Positions 34,552-46,434 of a stretch of 64,000 nt of DNA are shown in pieces; position 1 is the first letter of the stretch; every line of letters starts with the position of its first letter. The stretch lies in the NCBI GenBank assembly GCA_036365515.1, contig CM070877.1, forward strand, positions 89,165,522-89,229,521, read 5' to 3'. Position numbers and translations under genes: made by a program. A model generated the notes under the pieces. The model had not been told where the DNA came from, ran no database searches, and saw nothing but the letters and a program-made list of their open reading frames with translations. Source of the DNA: Torymus aiolomorphi (lineage: Eukaryota; Arthropoda; Insecta; Hymenoptera; Torymidae).

Positions 34552-34728
34552 TTAGATAAAATAAAGTAGCGTATCAAATATATAGTTCATCTGATGTCCA
34601 ATTTTTTAATTTCCAAATTTTCTTTCTCGTTTTCATGTGCATAACAGGACTCAAAAGAAATTTTGAGAATGTATAAATACGTCAAAGACAATAAAAGCAG
34701 ATAATTTGTTGGGCACCAAAGTTGTAGA

Positions 34729-35190
34729 GTGTTTGATATTATTAACACAACTCCGTGCAATAAATGTGCTAGATTTGGACGTAGCAGTAAAAAGTGGGTA
34801 AATCAAGCCATGTGTAATATGTGTGCGGATGCACACTTACCAGCGAAGTGTACAAGTACATTGAGTAGATGCGCAAACTGTGTCTACAGTAATGCGAAGT
34901 ACAATACCAAATATAACATTAACCATAGTGCAATTGACAGTGAACTATGTGAAATATTAAAATCTAAAGTAAAGAAGTACTTTGAAATGACGGACTACCC
35001 AACGCATTCTACTTACCCTAGATACCTAGGTAAAGTAGAAAGTCTACATATCCAGCAGAAGGCACCGACAAGAAGAAAGAGAATAGCACGTGTGTACTCG
35101 AAAGTTTCGCAAAAGTCCCGTAACGCGGAGACACCATCACCAAAGAGCCAAAACTCGGAGACAACAACAACAACAAATCAAAATGGATAG
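34729..35190 (+). CDS. LINE gag-like ORF1 fragment with zinc knuckles
   Basis: The open frame of about 150 codons contains CNKCARFGRSSKKW (34758-34799), CNMCADAHLPAKC (34813-34851) and CANCVY (34873-34890), a row of CCHC-type nucleic-acid-binding knuckles as in Jockey-type ORF1 proteins. The His or Cys at the end of the first knuckle is changed (KKW instead of K-C). The N-terminal part of a normal ORF1 is missing, so the protein is truncated. The C-terminus is basic (TRRKRIAR). It overlaps the ORF2 start. Confidence 0.65.
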   Translation: MFDIINTTPCNKCARFGRSSKKWVNQAMCNMCADAHLPAKCTSTLSRCANCVYSNAKYNTKYNINHSAIDSELCEILKSKVKKYFEMTDYPTHSTYPRYLGKVESLHIQQKAPTRRKRIARVYSKVSQKSRNAETPSPKSQNSETTTTTNQNG

Positions 35191-38100
35191 TAGTATAAAT
35201 TTGATTGCGGACATACAAAATGATATAATTAATAGAGACTACAATTTCGACGACATAGGTGAACTAAACAAATGCATGGCTTTAGAAAAGGAAGTAATTT
35301 TAAATTTAAATATAAGAGGCATAAATGCGAATTTTAACAATTTACTTGCTTTCCTAAAAAGGCTTCTGATAAAGCCATGCATAATTGTTTGCAGTGAAAC
35401 ACGGAAACTTGTACGCCCTGAATCTTTTAATATGAGTGGGTACAAAATGTACTATAACAAAAGTTATATTGTTCAAAATGATGGTCTGATGATTTACATA
35501 AGCGACTACATTACTGAAATGACGGAAGTTATAAATATTAATAATCTTAAAATAATAAATTTTAAAATTGCAATAGAAAATAATAGAGAAATATTATTAT
35601 CTGCACTATATAGATCACATGATATAATAAAAACGTAATTCCTCTTAAACCTCCAAAAATTAATAGAGCATAACAGCAAGATTAAAAATAATCTAATTAT
35701 GGGAGATTTTAACTTTGACATTTCAAATCAAGATAAACTTAATCAAGAATTTTTACATATACTGTTGGAGCATGGTTATTACCCAGGCTTTTGTAATATT
35801 ACCGGACCATCAGATAAAACAGGCATTTCAAGAACTTACATAGACAATATTTTTATTAAATTAGATAAAATAGCCTATAGAACTTTTACACTTCGTGTAC
35901 CACTTACTGACCATTTTCTACTTTTTATGTCAATAAATAAGATAAGAACTACTAAAAATATAGATACCATAAAACATATAAATTACAATAAAATCAGAAC
36001 AGCCGCGGATTCAATAAACTAGAGTGAATTGTCACTAATAAATGATCCAAATGTAGCTTTAAATAACCTTATTGATAAAATAAAAATGTGTCTATGTAAA
36101 GCTGATTATAAATTAAAAACTAACAAAAATAAAAAGATGAGACCTAGGAATAACTGGATAATTAAGGCAATTATAAAATCTTGTATTACCAAAGAAAAAC
36201 TGTATAAATTATGAAAAAAAAGATCCTTATAATAACTGGAAAAGAGAAGAATATAAGAATTTTACCAATATCCTAAAGAATATTATAAATAAAGCGAAGG
36301 AATTGTGTGATAAAAAACGTATAGAATCTAGCGTGAATAGTTCCAAGAGGATATGGAATGTGATTATCAAAAAATTGGAAAAAAATTGTAAAAGGAATAA
36401 TAATATTAACTATTTAACTGATAGCAATAAGAAAATATCAGATCCTGTAAAAATTACTGAGCACTTGAACAAATTTTTTTGTTCAATTGGCAAAAAGCTA
36501 AGTGATAAAATAAGACTATCGACCGACAAATGAGGAAATTAAACTCCCTACAATGAACAGCAAAAGTATATTCTTCGAGCCAACCAACCGCCAGGAAATT
36601 TCTAAAATTATCTGCCGAATGGGAAACGAAAATGGTGGTATTGATAATATCAATGGCAAAACATTGAAAACCCTGGTTGAACATATAGCAGAACCCCTAG
36701 TATACATTTTCAACCTTTGTATAGAAAAGGCCATCTGGCCAGATGCACTGAAAACTGTAGAAGTTATACCTATCCATAAATCAAAAGAAAAACATATCGC
36801 CACTAACGACAGATCCATTTCACTTATCTCAAACCTAGCAAAAATATTAGAAAAAATCATACACAATAGAATAACAAAATTTCATAATCAAATGCGAAAT
36901 ACTTGCCAAAAATCAATATGGTTTCAGGAAAAATAAAAGTACAAAAGATGCTCTATCCCTAATATCTAACGCAATATTATGGTAAATTAGACAAGAGCAC
37001 TCCCATTGCCATAACTTTCCTGGACCTCGCCAAAGCTTTTGACATGGTAAACCATCAAATTTTACTTCATAGACTATACAATTACGGAATAAGAGGAAGT
37101 GCTTATAACCTAATAAAAAGTTGTCTAGGAAATAGACTGCAAAAAGTAAAATTAAATAATATAAACAGCCAATTCCAATCAGTCAATATGGGTGTTCCTC
37201 AAGGAACTATTTTGGACCCTTACTCTTCTTACTTTATATCAACGACTTGCTACTAGACATCCCCGAAGACACTATAGCATCATGCGCAGATGATATAGCT
37301 GTAATAACGACAGCTAAAACCTGGAAAGAAATCGAAGCCAAAATAAATGAAACTCTACATAAAATATCAACATGGCTAGCACTCAACAAGCTTTCATTAA
37401 ACACAGACAAGACAGTTTACATTGAATTTGGAAATCAAATAGATAGCACCCCAAAAAATTCAGACATTAAAATTCCAGGCACTAAAATCAATAGAGTAGA
37501 AAGTACGAAATATTTAGGCATCATTTTTTATAGTATTATGAGATGGAACGAGCACATGGAATACATTTACAATAAAACTAAATATCTCATTTTCATTTTC
37601 TATAAACTGGTAAAACTCATGAATACTGGTACCTTCAGGATGATATATATATATAGGCAAATTTACATATGCCCTCTTTCACAGCATTATTTCATATGGA
37701 AATATAGCCTGGGGAGGCGCGTATTCAAACAGTAAAAGCTTGCTCAATAGACTACAGATAAGATTACTTAAAATAATTAATAAGAACAAATTTACACTTG
37801 ACAGAAATCCTATGAGCTTGGATCAAATCTTTTCGTACGAATCACTGTCTTACCATTACGAAGAATTACAGTCAGCCTTTATTAAGGGGGCTGGACACCT
37901 TTTTTCTGAAATAAGAAGTCATATTTTAATACATAAATGTAAACTAATTATTTCATACTTTTTACATATAAAAGTGGGTATATTTACCTTACCTTAAAAC
38001 TTTCTCCGATAAGCCTTTTATATGGTCCAGAACCATAGTCATCGATGAAACAAGTTTTTTCACTATTCGTAAGCTTTGAAATTTTTCTGTGGATGAATTT

Positions 38101-38750
38101 GCTCCAGATTTGAACTAAATTACTCCTGAATAGTATAATTTTCATATGAGTGTAGGGATTTAGGATTAAATGTCAGAAAAAATTTTTACATGAGAAAAAT
38201 TATGAAAATATATAAAAAATTTTTAAAAATTAAAAAAAAATTCTTGAAAAACAGCACAAATTTTTTTTTTCTCATCGGATCAAAAATCCCTACACTCATA
38301 TGAGAATTATACTATTCAGGAGTAATTTAGTTCAAATCTGGAGCAAATCCATCCACAGGAAAATTTCAAAGCTTACGGATAGTGAAAAAACTTGTTACAT
38401 CGATGACTATGGTTCTGGACCATATAAAAGGCTTATCGGAGAAAGTTTTAAGGTAATGTAAATATACCCACTTTTATATGTAAGAAGTATGAAATAATTA
38501 GTTTACATTTATGTATTAAAATATGACTTTTTTATTTGAGAAAAAAAGGTGTCTAGCCCCCTTAACTCCAATAATACAACGAGAAATAAAAGTATACAAA
38601 TTCCAAGAAGACACCTGACCATTAGCACAAAAACAGTTACATTAGAGTAATAATGCAGTTCAATAACCTACCAAATGAATTGAAAACAATTAGACACAAG
38701 CATACCAAAAAAATTAAACTAAAACAATGGATAAGAGGAAACCTCTAATG
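35183..38750 (+). pseudogene. LINE 2 ORF2: endonuclease and reverse transcriptase
   Basis: The endonuclease: LNIRGINANFNNL (35303-35340), IIVCSETRK (35380-35406), YKMYYN, LLSALYRSH (35594-35620) and MGDFNFDI (35699-35722). The reverse transcriptase: SLISNLAKILEKIIHNRI (near 36820-36872), FLDLAKAFDMVNHQIL (37018-37066), GVPQGTILDP (37192-37220) and CADD (37283-37294). The end of the protein lies beyond the MITE, with FNNLPNELKTIRHK (38662-38702). In-frame stops occur at 35636 and 36020, and frameshifts near 36215, 36533, 36920, 37240 and 37735. The MITE at 37882-38565 disrupts the last tenth. Not functional. Confidence 0.8.
37882..38565. mobile_element. TTAA-flanked hairpin MITE, family A copy 2
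   Basis: 684 bp, TTAA at 37882-37885 and 38562-38565, ends GGGGGCTGGACACC and GGTGTCTAGCCCCC. Mirrored arms of about 310 bp match family A copy 1 (15808-16487) along their length. It is inserted in the LINE 2 RT gene, so it is younger than that LINE copy. Confidence 0.9.
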
Positions 38751-38990
38751 CAACACTTATAAATTATTTATTCTTATAAAAGTCAAGAAACTCCTTACCA
38801 AATTTACATTAAATTATTTATTCTTATAAAAGTCAACAAACTCCTAACCAAATTACTTTTGTTGTAAGTTAGTATTTAAGTGTGCCGAACCAGCGAACAG
38901 GAATTAGTTCCTCTGCTGGATTACATATGTAATTGTAAATTTTGTATAATCTTGTACATTTACTCTGGTTAATAAATATTATATTAAATA

Positions 38991-39409
38991 TTATATATGA
39001 CGAAATTCGGCGCAATTTTAAGCATGTCTTAAAAACTGAAATCCTTAATACGTCTTTAGACTAGATCAGACACTTCAGTCCTTAGACTGAACACGAACTT
39101 TACCAAATAAGTCAAACGGAAAAAAGTTTTTAGATCACAAATTTTGTATTTATTTCAACTCAATATTAACGTTTGAAAAAATAATTATTAAAAACATGAT
39201 TTGAATCTATTATATTACAAAATAGTTTATCCCTGATAGAAAATAGACGAACTTCGTTGGTCAACATGTTTATCAAATGGAGGTAATTTTACTCAAGGTT
39301 AATATATAAATTTAATAAAAATTACCTAAAACTGTGATTATGTATTAAAGTACCTATGTTATAACATGTTCGCATGTAATAGTATATTATCCAACTAGGA
39401 ATGTCGTAT
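38991..39409. other. No recognisable feature
   Basis: AT-rich sequence, no coding motif, no clear repeat. Confidence 0.4.
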
Positions 39410-40335
39410 TTTCATCCCGGGTATGGTGAAAAATTGTATACGTAACACGGGGATAAAGGGGCCATCCCAGAGCACATGTTTGCCAATTTACGCGTGCTCT
39501 GGACTAGCCAACTCTTTACCTCCCTGGTTGCGTAATGCACTATTTTAACATTTCCTTGTCGAAAGTACCATTTTCACTCCCAGCTCCAAAACTCGAATGT
39601 GGTACTATTGGCGAGGGAATATTCAAAATACTTTTCACCATACCTTGGTCGAACCCTGCCGGAAAAAGTTGATAGAAATTTATAGAAATCGATAAAACTC
39701 ACCATTGAATTCGATAAAATATCTTATCGACTTGAACGGTGAATCTTAATTCCATTTTCTGCATTAGAAATTGATAAAATGCGATAAAATCGATATAAGT
39801 CAATATAAGTCGATACAAATCTATAAGAAAAATTACAATTGAAATCAATAAATAAAATTACAATTGAAAGCAATAAAAAGATCACCTTGAAATTTCATCC
39901 ATTTCAATTGTGATTTTTAGTATAGTTTTATCGACTTATACCGACTTATATCGATTTTATCGCATTTAATCAATTTCCAATGCAGAATATGTAATTAAGA
40001 TTCCCCATTCAAATCGATAAGAAATTTTATCGACTTCTATCAACTTTCTCCAACAGGGAAACTTCCGCTTTCGCTCCCTGCTCAAAAATGCGAATGTGGA
40101 ATTTTCGGGCCGCAGGTATCGTAGAAAAAGGGTCACCCCAGAGCACATGTTTGCCATCCTTGCCTTCGACTTGGGTGACAATTTACACGTGCTCTGATCC
40201 GGCCAAATCTTTACCTCCCTAGTTGCGTAATATACTATTTTTGCCTGGCGAGGCCGAAAATACAGCCTTCGCGATCGGACGTCGGGAGCAAAGGTGGTAC
40301 TTTCGGCCCGCTAGGCAAAAATAATATGCATGTAT
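39410..40335. repeat. Direct repeat pair with an internal MITE
   Basis: Two diverged direct units (about 39400-39653 and 40059-40335) share AGAGCACATGTTTGCCA, CGTGCTCTG, TCTTTACCTCCCT and GTTGCGTAAT in the same order. They contain GC-rich phrases such as CGAATGTGG that stand out from the surroundings. Between them lies the MITE at 39654-40058. Function unknown. Confidence 0.6.
39654..40058. mobile_element. Palindromic MITE (CCCTGCCGGA ends)
   Basis: A 405-bp element with ends CCCTGCCGGAAAAAGTTGAT and TATCAACTTTCTCCAACAGGG-type mirror. The arms contain repeated ATCGATAAAA / TTTTATCGAT and TATAAGTCGATA phrases. No coding sequence; a target duplication could not be fixed. Confidence 0.7.
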
Positions 40336-40870
40336 TCAATAATTTCTTGATTTCATATGTCAATTAAACATCAGGGGAGCAAGGCAATCGTGCTTATATG
40401 CGTTCTTTGCAACCTTCATTGTTTTTTCATTGCAAAATTAGACTGAAGTTTTTAAGCTTTTAATAATAGTAATATATTAAATACCGCTGGCAATAAATTG
40501 GGGCATTGCTTCCTCGTAATTATTAGTATGTGCATGTTCTTTATGGAATAATATTTAAGCTGAAACTGTAATATTAGGAATTTTTCGCCAAAAAATCTTG
40601 TGCTACTTACATTATTTAAAAGCATAAGTCTACCATAAGGCGGCAGGGAAGTAATATTATTATTTTTTTTACTTTTTCGATGTGTTGAAGGTTCAAGATT
40701 ACAAATATGACCATTTTACAATGCAAGTACTTTAGAGAGATACCATTTTTCTGTCTCATATGTAAAATTTTTTTCTCGTATAGTCAGATAAAGTTTCAAT
40801 TTTATATTATATACACAACTTTACATTGATATTTTATTATTAGATCTAAGACCAACGAGGATATTTTGAT
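40336..40870. other. No recognisable feature
   Basis: AT-rich sequence up to the truncated Gypsy LTR. I see no motif or repeat. Confidence 0.4.
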
Positions 40871-40973
40871 ATTATGCAGCTCCAATTCTGCATCGACGAG
40901 CCATCACGCGTTCGCGAGCGCGAAGTACTAGAACCACTCGCTGTTACCGACATCGGTACGGCAGGCCGTGATA
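40871..40973 (-). repeat. Gypsy 3' LTR fragment
   Basis: Matches 48894-48994 of the right LTR (CAGCTCCAATTCTGCATCG, AGCGCGAAGTAC, GGTACGGCAGGCCGTGA). The rest of the LTR is missing to the left, so the element was cut short here. Confidence 0.85.
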
Positions 40974-41144
40974 CCCACCACCCAGACGTCGCTCATCCTT
41001 TGGTTTACGACTCTGCAAATTATTCCGACGTCGTCAGTACCTAAAAAGGGTGGGGTACGAAGAAACACACAAGTAGGCTATCTGTAGAAAAATAACAAAA
41101 AATAAACTTTATTGATCGTCTACATCAAATGGGACCCCCCGCTT

Positions 41145-42190
41145 TTACTCCTTATATTTCTGCCGGTAAAAATAGGGGATCATGTTTCTCCGAGTCCGGC
41201 AGGTGGCTGGATTGCCGACGTTGGGGTGCCCACAAAAGAAACACCGTCGGACTTGCCATTCGCGCCTAAGCTCCCCCGGTAATCTTCTTTCGGAGAGGGC
41301 CCTCGATGGCCCGACGCACAGTGGTGCCGATCGATGCAAAAGTGATGAAAATTCGTGCTTTAGTACAATAAGGCTAAAAACATTTTTATAAAATACGTTT
41401 TGGATTCGTGAAGTAATTTCCTACGATAAATCGTTTCCCTCATGACTGTAGCATTGCTCTTTTTTTAGTAAGGAATACGTTAAATGCCGTTTTTTGGAGT
41501 TTATTTATTTATTTTTTTGTTTCTAAGTAGGATTAATTTTTTTTTGTTTTATAATAAGCGCCCATTTCTTATAAATATAATTTTTTTCAAACAACTGCAC
41601 AAGTCCTAGAATTTAAAAAAAAATTATATTTATAAAAAATGGACGCTTATTATAAAACAAAAAAAAATTAATCCTACTTAAAAACAAAAAGAAAAAAGAA
41701 ACTCCAAAAAACGGCATTTAACGTATTCATTACTAAAAAAAATGAGCAATGCTACAGCCATGACGGAAACGTTTTATCGTAGGAAATTACTTCAGGAGTC
41801 CCAAACGTATTTTATAAAAATTTTTTGAGCTTTATTGTACTAAAGCACGAATTTTCATCACTTTTGAGTAGATAGGCATCACTGTGCGACGTCTTCTGTT
41901 AGGGGCTCTGTGCCCCGATGCTCCTGGTGGGTAGGCGGTCGGCGTCCCGACGTGCTCTTCTGTTGACGTCTCGACGCACTTCTTGGTCGGCTTCGGTGTC
42001 GCTCCTCTGAGTGACCGGAGAGGGTGTTCCCCCTGCGGCTCTGGTAGCCGTTGTCAAGAGGCGTAGAGGCCAGAGCAGGATCTATGCTTCTGCGGTGCAT
42101 AGCTGCTATTTCTGTTTCTCTGGCTTCTTCTAGCTCCGCTTGGATACGGGCAGCCTTTCTCTCCTTCAGGCTACGGCCCATCTTGCTAGT
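41145..42190 (-). pseudogene. Gypsy downstream ORF remnant, split by a MITE
   Basis: The minus-strand frame 42181-41879 encodes a basic, Arg-rich stretch (MGRSLKERKAARIQAELEEA near its start, then many RSR-type residues). Past the MITE, 41339-41145 encodes a short Arg/Cys-rich piece with CFFCGHPNVGNPATC. It follows RNase H directly, where integrase should be. It may be the tail of the polyprotein or an extra 3' ORF. I do not recognise it. Confidence 0.4.
41338..41865. mobile_element. Near-perfect hairpin MITE (528 bp) in Gypsy
   Basis: Arms 41338-41592 and 41625-41865 are almost exact inverse complements, starting AAAAGTGATGAAAATTCGTG. The loop is about 30 bp. No ORF. No convincing target duplication is visible. 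The high arm identity suggests a young or gene-converted element. Confidence 0.85.
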
Positions 42191-43908
42191 CTACCTGTCG
42201 GGCTACGCAGTGACCGAATCCAACGCAAACTGCTATGGTCGATCACTACGAGAAAATGATATCCCTCTACGTATGCCCGAAACTTCTCGATTGTCCATTT
42301 CACAGCAAAACACTCTCTCTAAGTTACTGAGCAGTTTCGCTCAGCCTTGGTAAACGAGAGACTCGCAATCTCCAAGACGCGCTCCTGGCCGTTTATCACG
42401 TGGAACGGTACTGCTCCTAGATCAGAATCACTGGCGTCGGTTTGTATAACAAAGCGCGAGTTAAAATCTGGACGGTATAGGACCGGAGCCGAGGCTATGA
42501 GTGCCTTGATGTATTCAAAGGCTCTTTGTTTTTCCTCTTCCCTCACATACCTGAAGTTTTTCTTCGTTAGGCGTGTGAGAGGGTCAGCGATCGTGGCGAA
42601 TTCGGGAAGAAACTTCCGATGCGACGATGCCATACCAAGGAAGCGCCTTAGCTGCTTAAGGTTCTTAGGCTCGGGATACTGCATAACCGGAGCTATCTTA
42701 TCCGAGTCCGGTCTAAATCCGTCTCGGTTGACGAGGACACCGAGATACTTCACCTCTGATCTACCAAATATGCTCTTCTCTCGGTTGATCGTGGGGTCTG
42801 CTTCTTGAATTCTTGCCAATACGCGTTCTAGCATCGCCAGGTGTTCTTCAAACGTTTCTGTTACGATGATGATGTCATCTAAGTAAGAGAACACGTATGG
42901 CTCTAATTCAGGCCCTATTACCCTGTCAATCATGCGCTGAAAGGTGGCTTCTGCGTTCGACAGTCCGTAAGGCATTCTTTTAAACTGAAAAAGTTGAAGA
43001 CCTAGCACTGTGAACGCAGTTATTTCGCACGACACTTCTTTCAAAGGTATCTGATGATACGTACTGCTCAGATCTAAAGTCGCTATATAGCGGGCGGCTT
43101 AAAGCTTCCGCAAGATCTGATCCATATTTGGCAGCGGGTATGCATCTCCATTCGCTGCCGCGTTTACTTTTCGCATATCTATCACCATGCGGTATTTATT
43201 GCCAGCTTTCGGCACCATGACAGCAGGACTGGCCCAAGGGCTCGACGACGGCTCAATCAATCCGGCTGTGAGCATCTCTCGAACTTGTCGGTTCATTTCC
43301 TCTTCCAATTTTATGGAAATCGGGAATTGTTTCTGCCGGATTGATCGAGTTTTGCCAACGTCTATCTCGTGCTCGGCCCAATTAATGCAGCCCAGTGGAG
43401 CGTCCACTGCTAGGAGTGCTCTTGTCAAAAGGGCTTGTAAACGCTGGTGTTCTTCCAGCTTGATATCAGCGAGAGTCGCTGAAGAAGCTTTCATCGTGTC
43501 GATGGAGGCGATCCCGATCTTTGTCATATCTTTTTGGATCTGACGTGGAGACACAGGCTAGTTCTACTCCGATACTTTTTCGGATTTTCCGACTATCACC
43601 CTGTTCTTCACGGGATCATGTATTGTTTCGAACGCACGGACGAAATTGGAGCCGACATAGCAGTCAACCTCCAAATCTGGTATTATCGGTACCAGTACGT
43701 CCTTTTTGATCCCGCTTAACTTGAATGGGAGGTCTACATGTCCCATTACGGGGAGCAAATTATTACCAGCACCTCTGGCTCTTGCGCCAGAGGCTGGTCG
43801 GAAGGTACGTCCGCATTCTGTTGCTAACTGTAACCCGAGCGATCCCATCACTGTTCTCGATGCTCCGGTATCATACAGCGCACGAATGCGCAACCCTCCG
43901 ATTCCCAC
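42190..43908 (-). pseudogene. Gypsy pol: protease, RT, RNase H
   Basis: On the minus strand the protease shows ALYDTGASRTVMG (about 43880-43842). RT shows the usual order: SSPWASPAVMVPKAG (near 43250-43205), then GLSNAEATFQRMID near 42955-42915 and the catalytic YLDDI (about 42895-42880). The first part of RNase H shows FVIQTDASDSDLGAV (near 42460-42415). Stops lie near 43564 (two) and 43099; a frameshift near 42315 leads into the rest of RNase H (to about 42190). Integrase is absent: homology jumps from RNase H into the downstream ORF. Inactive copy. Confidence 0.85.
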
Positions 43909-44583
43909 TTGTATCTACCAACGCAACTCATCGGGTTGTATCGGGATCTGATTGGATCTGGGTTCGAGCTCCTTCACGGAAGTGTTCCTTTGCTCGACTT
44001 TCACTTCGTCTCAGCATCGCTAGGCCTTCACCTGGCTAGCGGTCACTACCAGGTCAGTTGGTCACTCTACCACTTTACTTGACACTTTCGGGGCCTCTTT
44101 TATGGTCTCGGCGGATTCGAACCCATCTAATCGCGCCGGTTCTCGTTTCCCGAAATCTCGGCGCAAGACGAGCGGCGATATCCTATCCTGTCGCAGCCTC
44201 AGTACTTAATCGGCTCGGCAGGTCCGCTGGTTTTGTAGCTCGTCTCTCCGACATCTTCCTTTCTCTTGCCACCATCGGTGGAGGGTCGTTTCCCCTCTTC
44301 TTTTCCTTCGATAGGTTTTGCCGTTGGCGATTTGCCCTTATCCGTCTTTCGTTCAATGATTGTTGCCGGATGGGCGAGGGTTCTGTTTATTTCTCATCTC
44401 ATTCAATCCGGCTTCTAACCTCGAAATCGCCGCCAGTATCGACAGATCTGGGGTCGTTTCCTAACCTGCGGAACCATTATACACTCCGGTTCCCACACCG
44501 AAGAGTTTTGGCTTCGCAGGTTTTGAGACTTTGGCTTTGTACGCCGCCTCTGGTAACATGGTTAAATCCGGAGACGGTGGAGG

Positions 44584-46434
44584 TCAGAAAAGCCTTTCCG
44601 TTTCTAGAGTCATCTCTGCTTCACGTGCTATCTCTTGGAACTTGTCGATGTCACGGAAGTCAGCTCTCCCCATCTGCTTCTGGATTACCGGCCTTAAATT
44701 CCGGTGCAGCATATCGAGCTGCATTTCTTGGTTCGGAATTGGTTCCATCTTCCTGATTATTACCAGGAGGCAAGTTATGAAGTCTCTCGATAATTCATCT
44801 TCTTGCGTCCTGACTATCGCTTCAGCTAATAACCGCTGTTGATAACCTCTTCCAGTCCCATACCAACGACGACCTGTTGAATCAAAGTCTGACCATGTGT
44901 TCAATCTGTGTTTCTCTACTTGGAACCACATGGCTGCTACTCCTTTCAAGAGTTCAGACAGGGCTTGAAACACCTCAGCTTCCGTCAGACTGTTAGATCC
45001 ACGACACGCTTCCACTTTTTCGAGGAAAACTTCTATACGCTGGCCTCTTTCACCTGAGAAAGATACGTTCCATTTTCAGACAGTGAGTCCGACGTCAACA
45101 ATGCCCTATTAAAAGAAATCACGTGAGTTGTCACGTGAGTACTCACGTGATAAGTGAAAAAAATGGTTGAAAAAAAATTAATAATCAATGTTTTTTTTAC
45201 TGAACTATTACATAAATATTTGATCTTTAATTTTTGTGTATAATTTCGAATCCTTAAATTGTATAGGGAGATATAAAAAATGAGGCAAGCCTCGTAATTA
45301 CAACTCTTTTAAAAAAGTCGCGTTATTGACTAAGTCTTACCGCTTTATGTATCCTCGCCGGAGTTCATTTGCCTATGGAAATCGAGAAAGGGGTTGCCGC
45401 CTGGCGGACACCGGCGGAACTGATTACTGATGGGGTCCGTCGGAGCTCCACGCCTAGTAACTCTTTTAACCGCCAGGCGGCAACCCAACCCACGTGAGTA
45501 CTCACGTGAATACTCACGTGATTTTTTTTAATAGGGTGGGAAAGGTTTGCCTCCTTAACGAATCTTCGACTCCTCTGACCTCGAAGTTCTTAGAGGTTTC
45601 ATTCCTCGAGAATCCTCCCCCCTCCCCCCATGTTCGGCCATGGTTGCTCAAGAGTAGCTGGGTCCTGTCACCTAAATGCGCCTGGGGGTCGATACTCCGT
45701 CCCGACTCATATCGACGGTGTACTGACACGTGTATGTGTCTTGTAGGCGCACGTGTTCCTTCCGTTGCCTCGACCGGTCGTCTTTCATCCGCTGCTCCTT
45801 GCGTTGCGCCAATTGCATGCAAGGTTTTGTTTTCCTGCATCATGTTACTGCAGAACTCTAAAAATGCTTCTGGCACCAGAAACTTCGTGTCGGATACTGA
45901 TGTTATCGCTGCCATCGGCTCTGAAAACTGTGCAAGTGTCGTATCGTCTACCACAGAACTCTGATTTACTAAATTGCTGGAGTCCTGCTGGCTCGTTTTC
46001 TCTGTAGTTTTGCCTCCTGCCGTCTTCTTTTCTGTCGGCTATGGCGGCGCAGTTTCTTTTACTGCCAACCTTGTTGCCTGAAGGTTGGCTTTTGTCGCTT
46101 CATCTTCTACCAACATGGTTAACGGGTGTCGTTCGCTCATGGATTCGCCCGTTATATTCTCCCATGCTGGTGGACGGTTTTCTGTGCAGTGTAGTTGGAT
46201 GAACGTGGTCCGGAGGCTTTCTCTCTTTGTGAGCAGGGAATATTCGTCCTGCCCTTCTTCCATTTGGAAATCCTTTGGTTCGTATATTCCAAGTAGCCAC
46301 TGCGATATTCTGTTCATCTTACTAAATTTGGAGTCGTTGGTTTTCAAGTTCAGTGTCTGTAGATGGTCTTCTACTTCTTTTGTCATCAAACATTGGCACC
46401 AATTTTCGATGGCTTCCTCTACATTCTGCGCCAT
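44584..46434 (-). pseudogene. Gypsy gag, interrupted by a MITE
   Basis: The minus-strand start MAQNVEEAIENW (46434) begins a frame that continues, with a stop at about 46040, to 45537. It then resumes after the MITE at 45103 and runs to 44584. The distal part contains SFSGERGQRIEVFL and EVFQALSELLKGVAAMWFQ, typical of the retrotransposon gag capsid domain. The segment between gag and protease (44583-43909) is broken and has a Cys-rich trace that may be a decayed zinc knuckle. Taking out the MITE plus 2 bp keeps the frame. Confidence 0.75.
45104..45536. mobile_element. MITE with TCACGTGA ends in Gypsy gag
   Basis: 433 bp. Ends CCCTATTAAAAGAAATCACG and CGTGATTTTTTTTAATAGGG, followed inward by serial CACGTGAGTACTCACGTGA palindromes. 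It is flanked by TG on both sides (45102-45103 and 45537-45538). The central part contains inverse phrases GGTTGCCGCCTGGCGG / CCGCCAGGCGGCAACC (about 45393-45486). With one TG it is 435 bp, a multiple of three, so gag remains in frame without it. Confidence 0.85.

Larger units (their letters stand above)
34640..38990 (+). mobile_element. Non-LTR retrotransposon 2 (Jockey/CR1-like)
   Basis: A second LINE, 5'-truncated or diverged at its start, with a gag-like ORF1 (34729-35190) and ORF2 (35183-38750, split by a TTAA MITE). The ORF2 start overlaps the end of ORF1 by 8 bp (ATGGATAG), a common LINE arrangement. The tail after the last stop (38751-38990) is AT-rich and ends in a TAAATATTATAT repeat. 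No target duplication was found. The RT motifs differ from LINE 1, so the two are separate families. Confidence 0.8.

Noticed and set aside
15808..38565. The two family A copies as LTRs of one 22-kb element
   Set aside because: Each is a hairpin with its own TTAA flanks, and they lie in unrelated host sequences.
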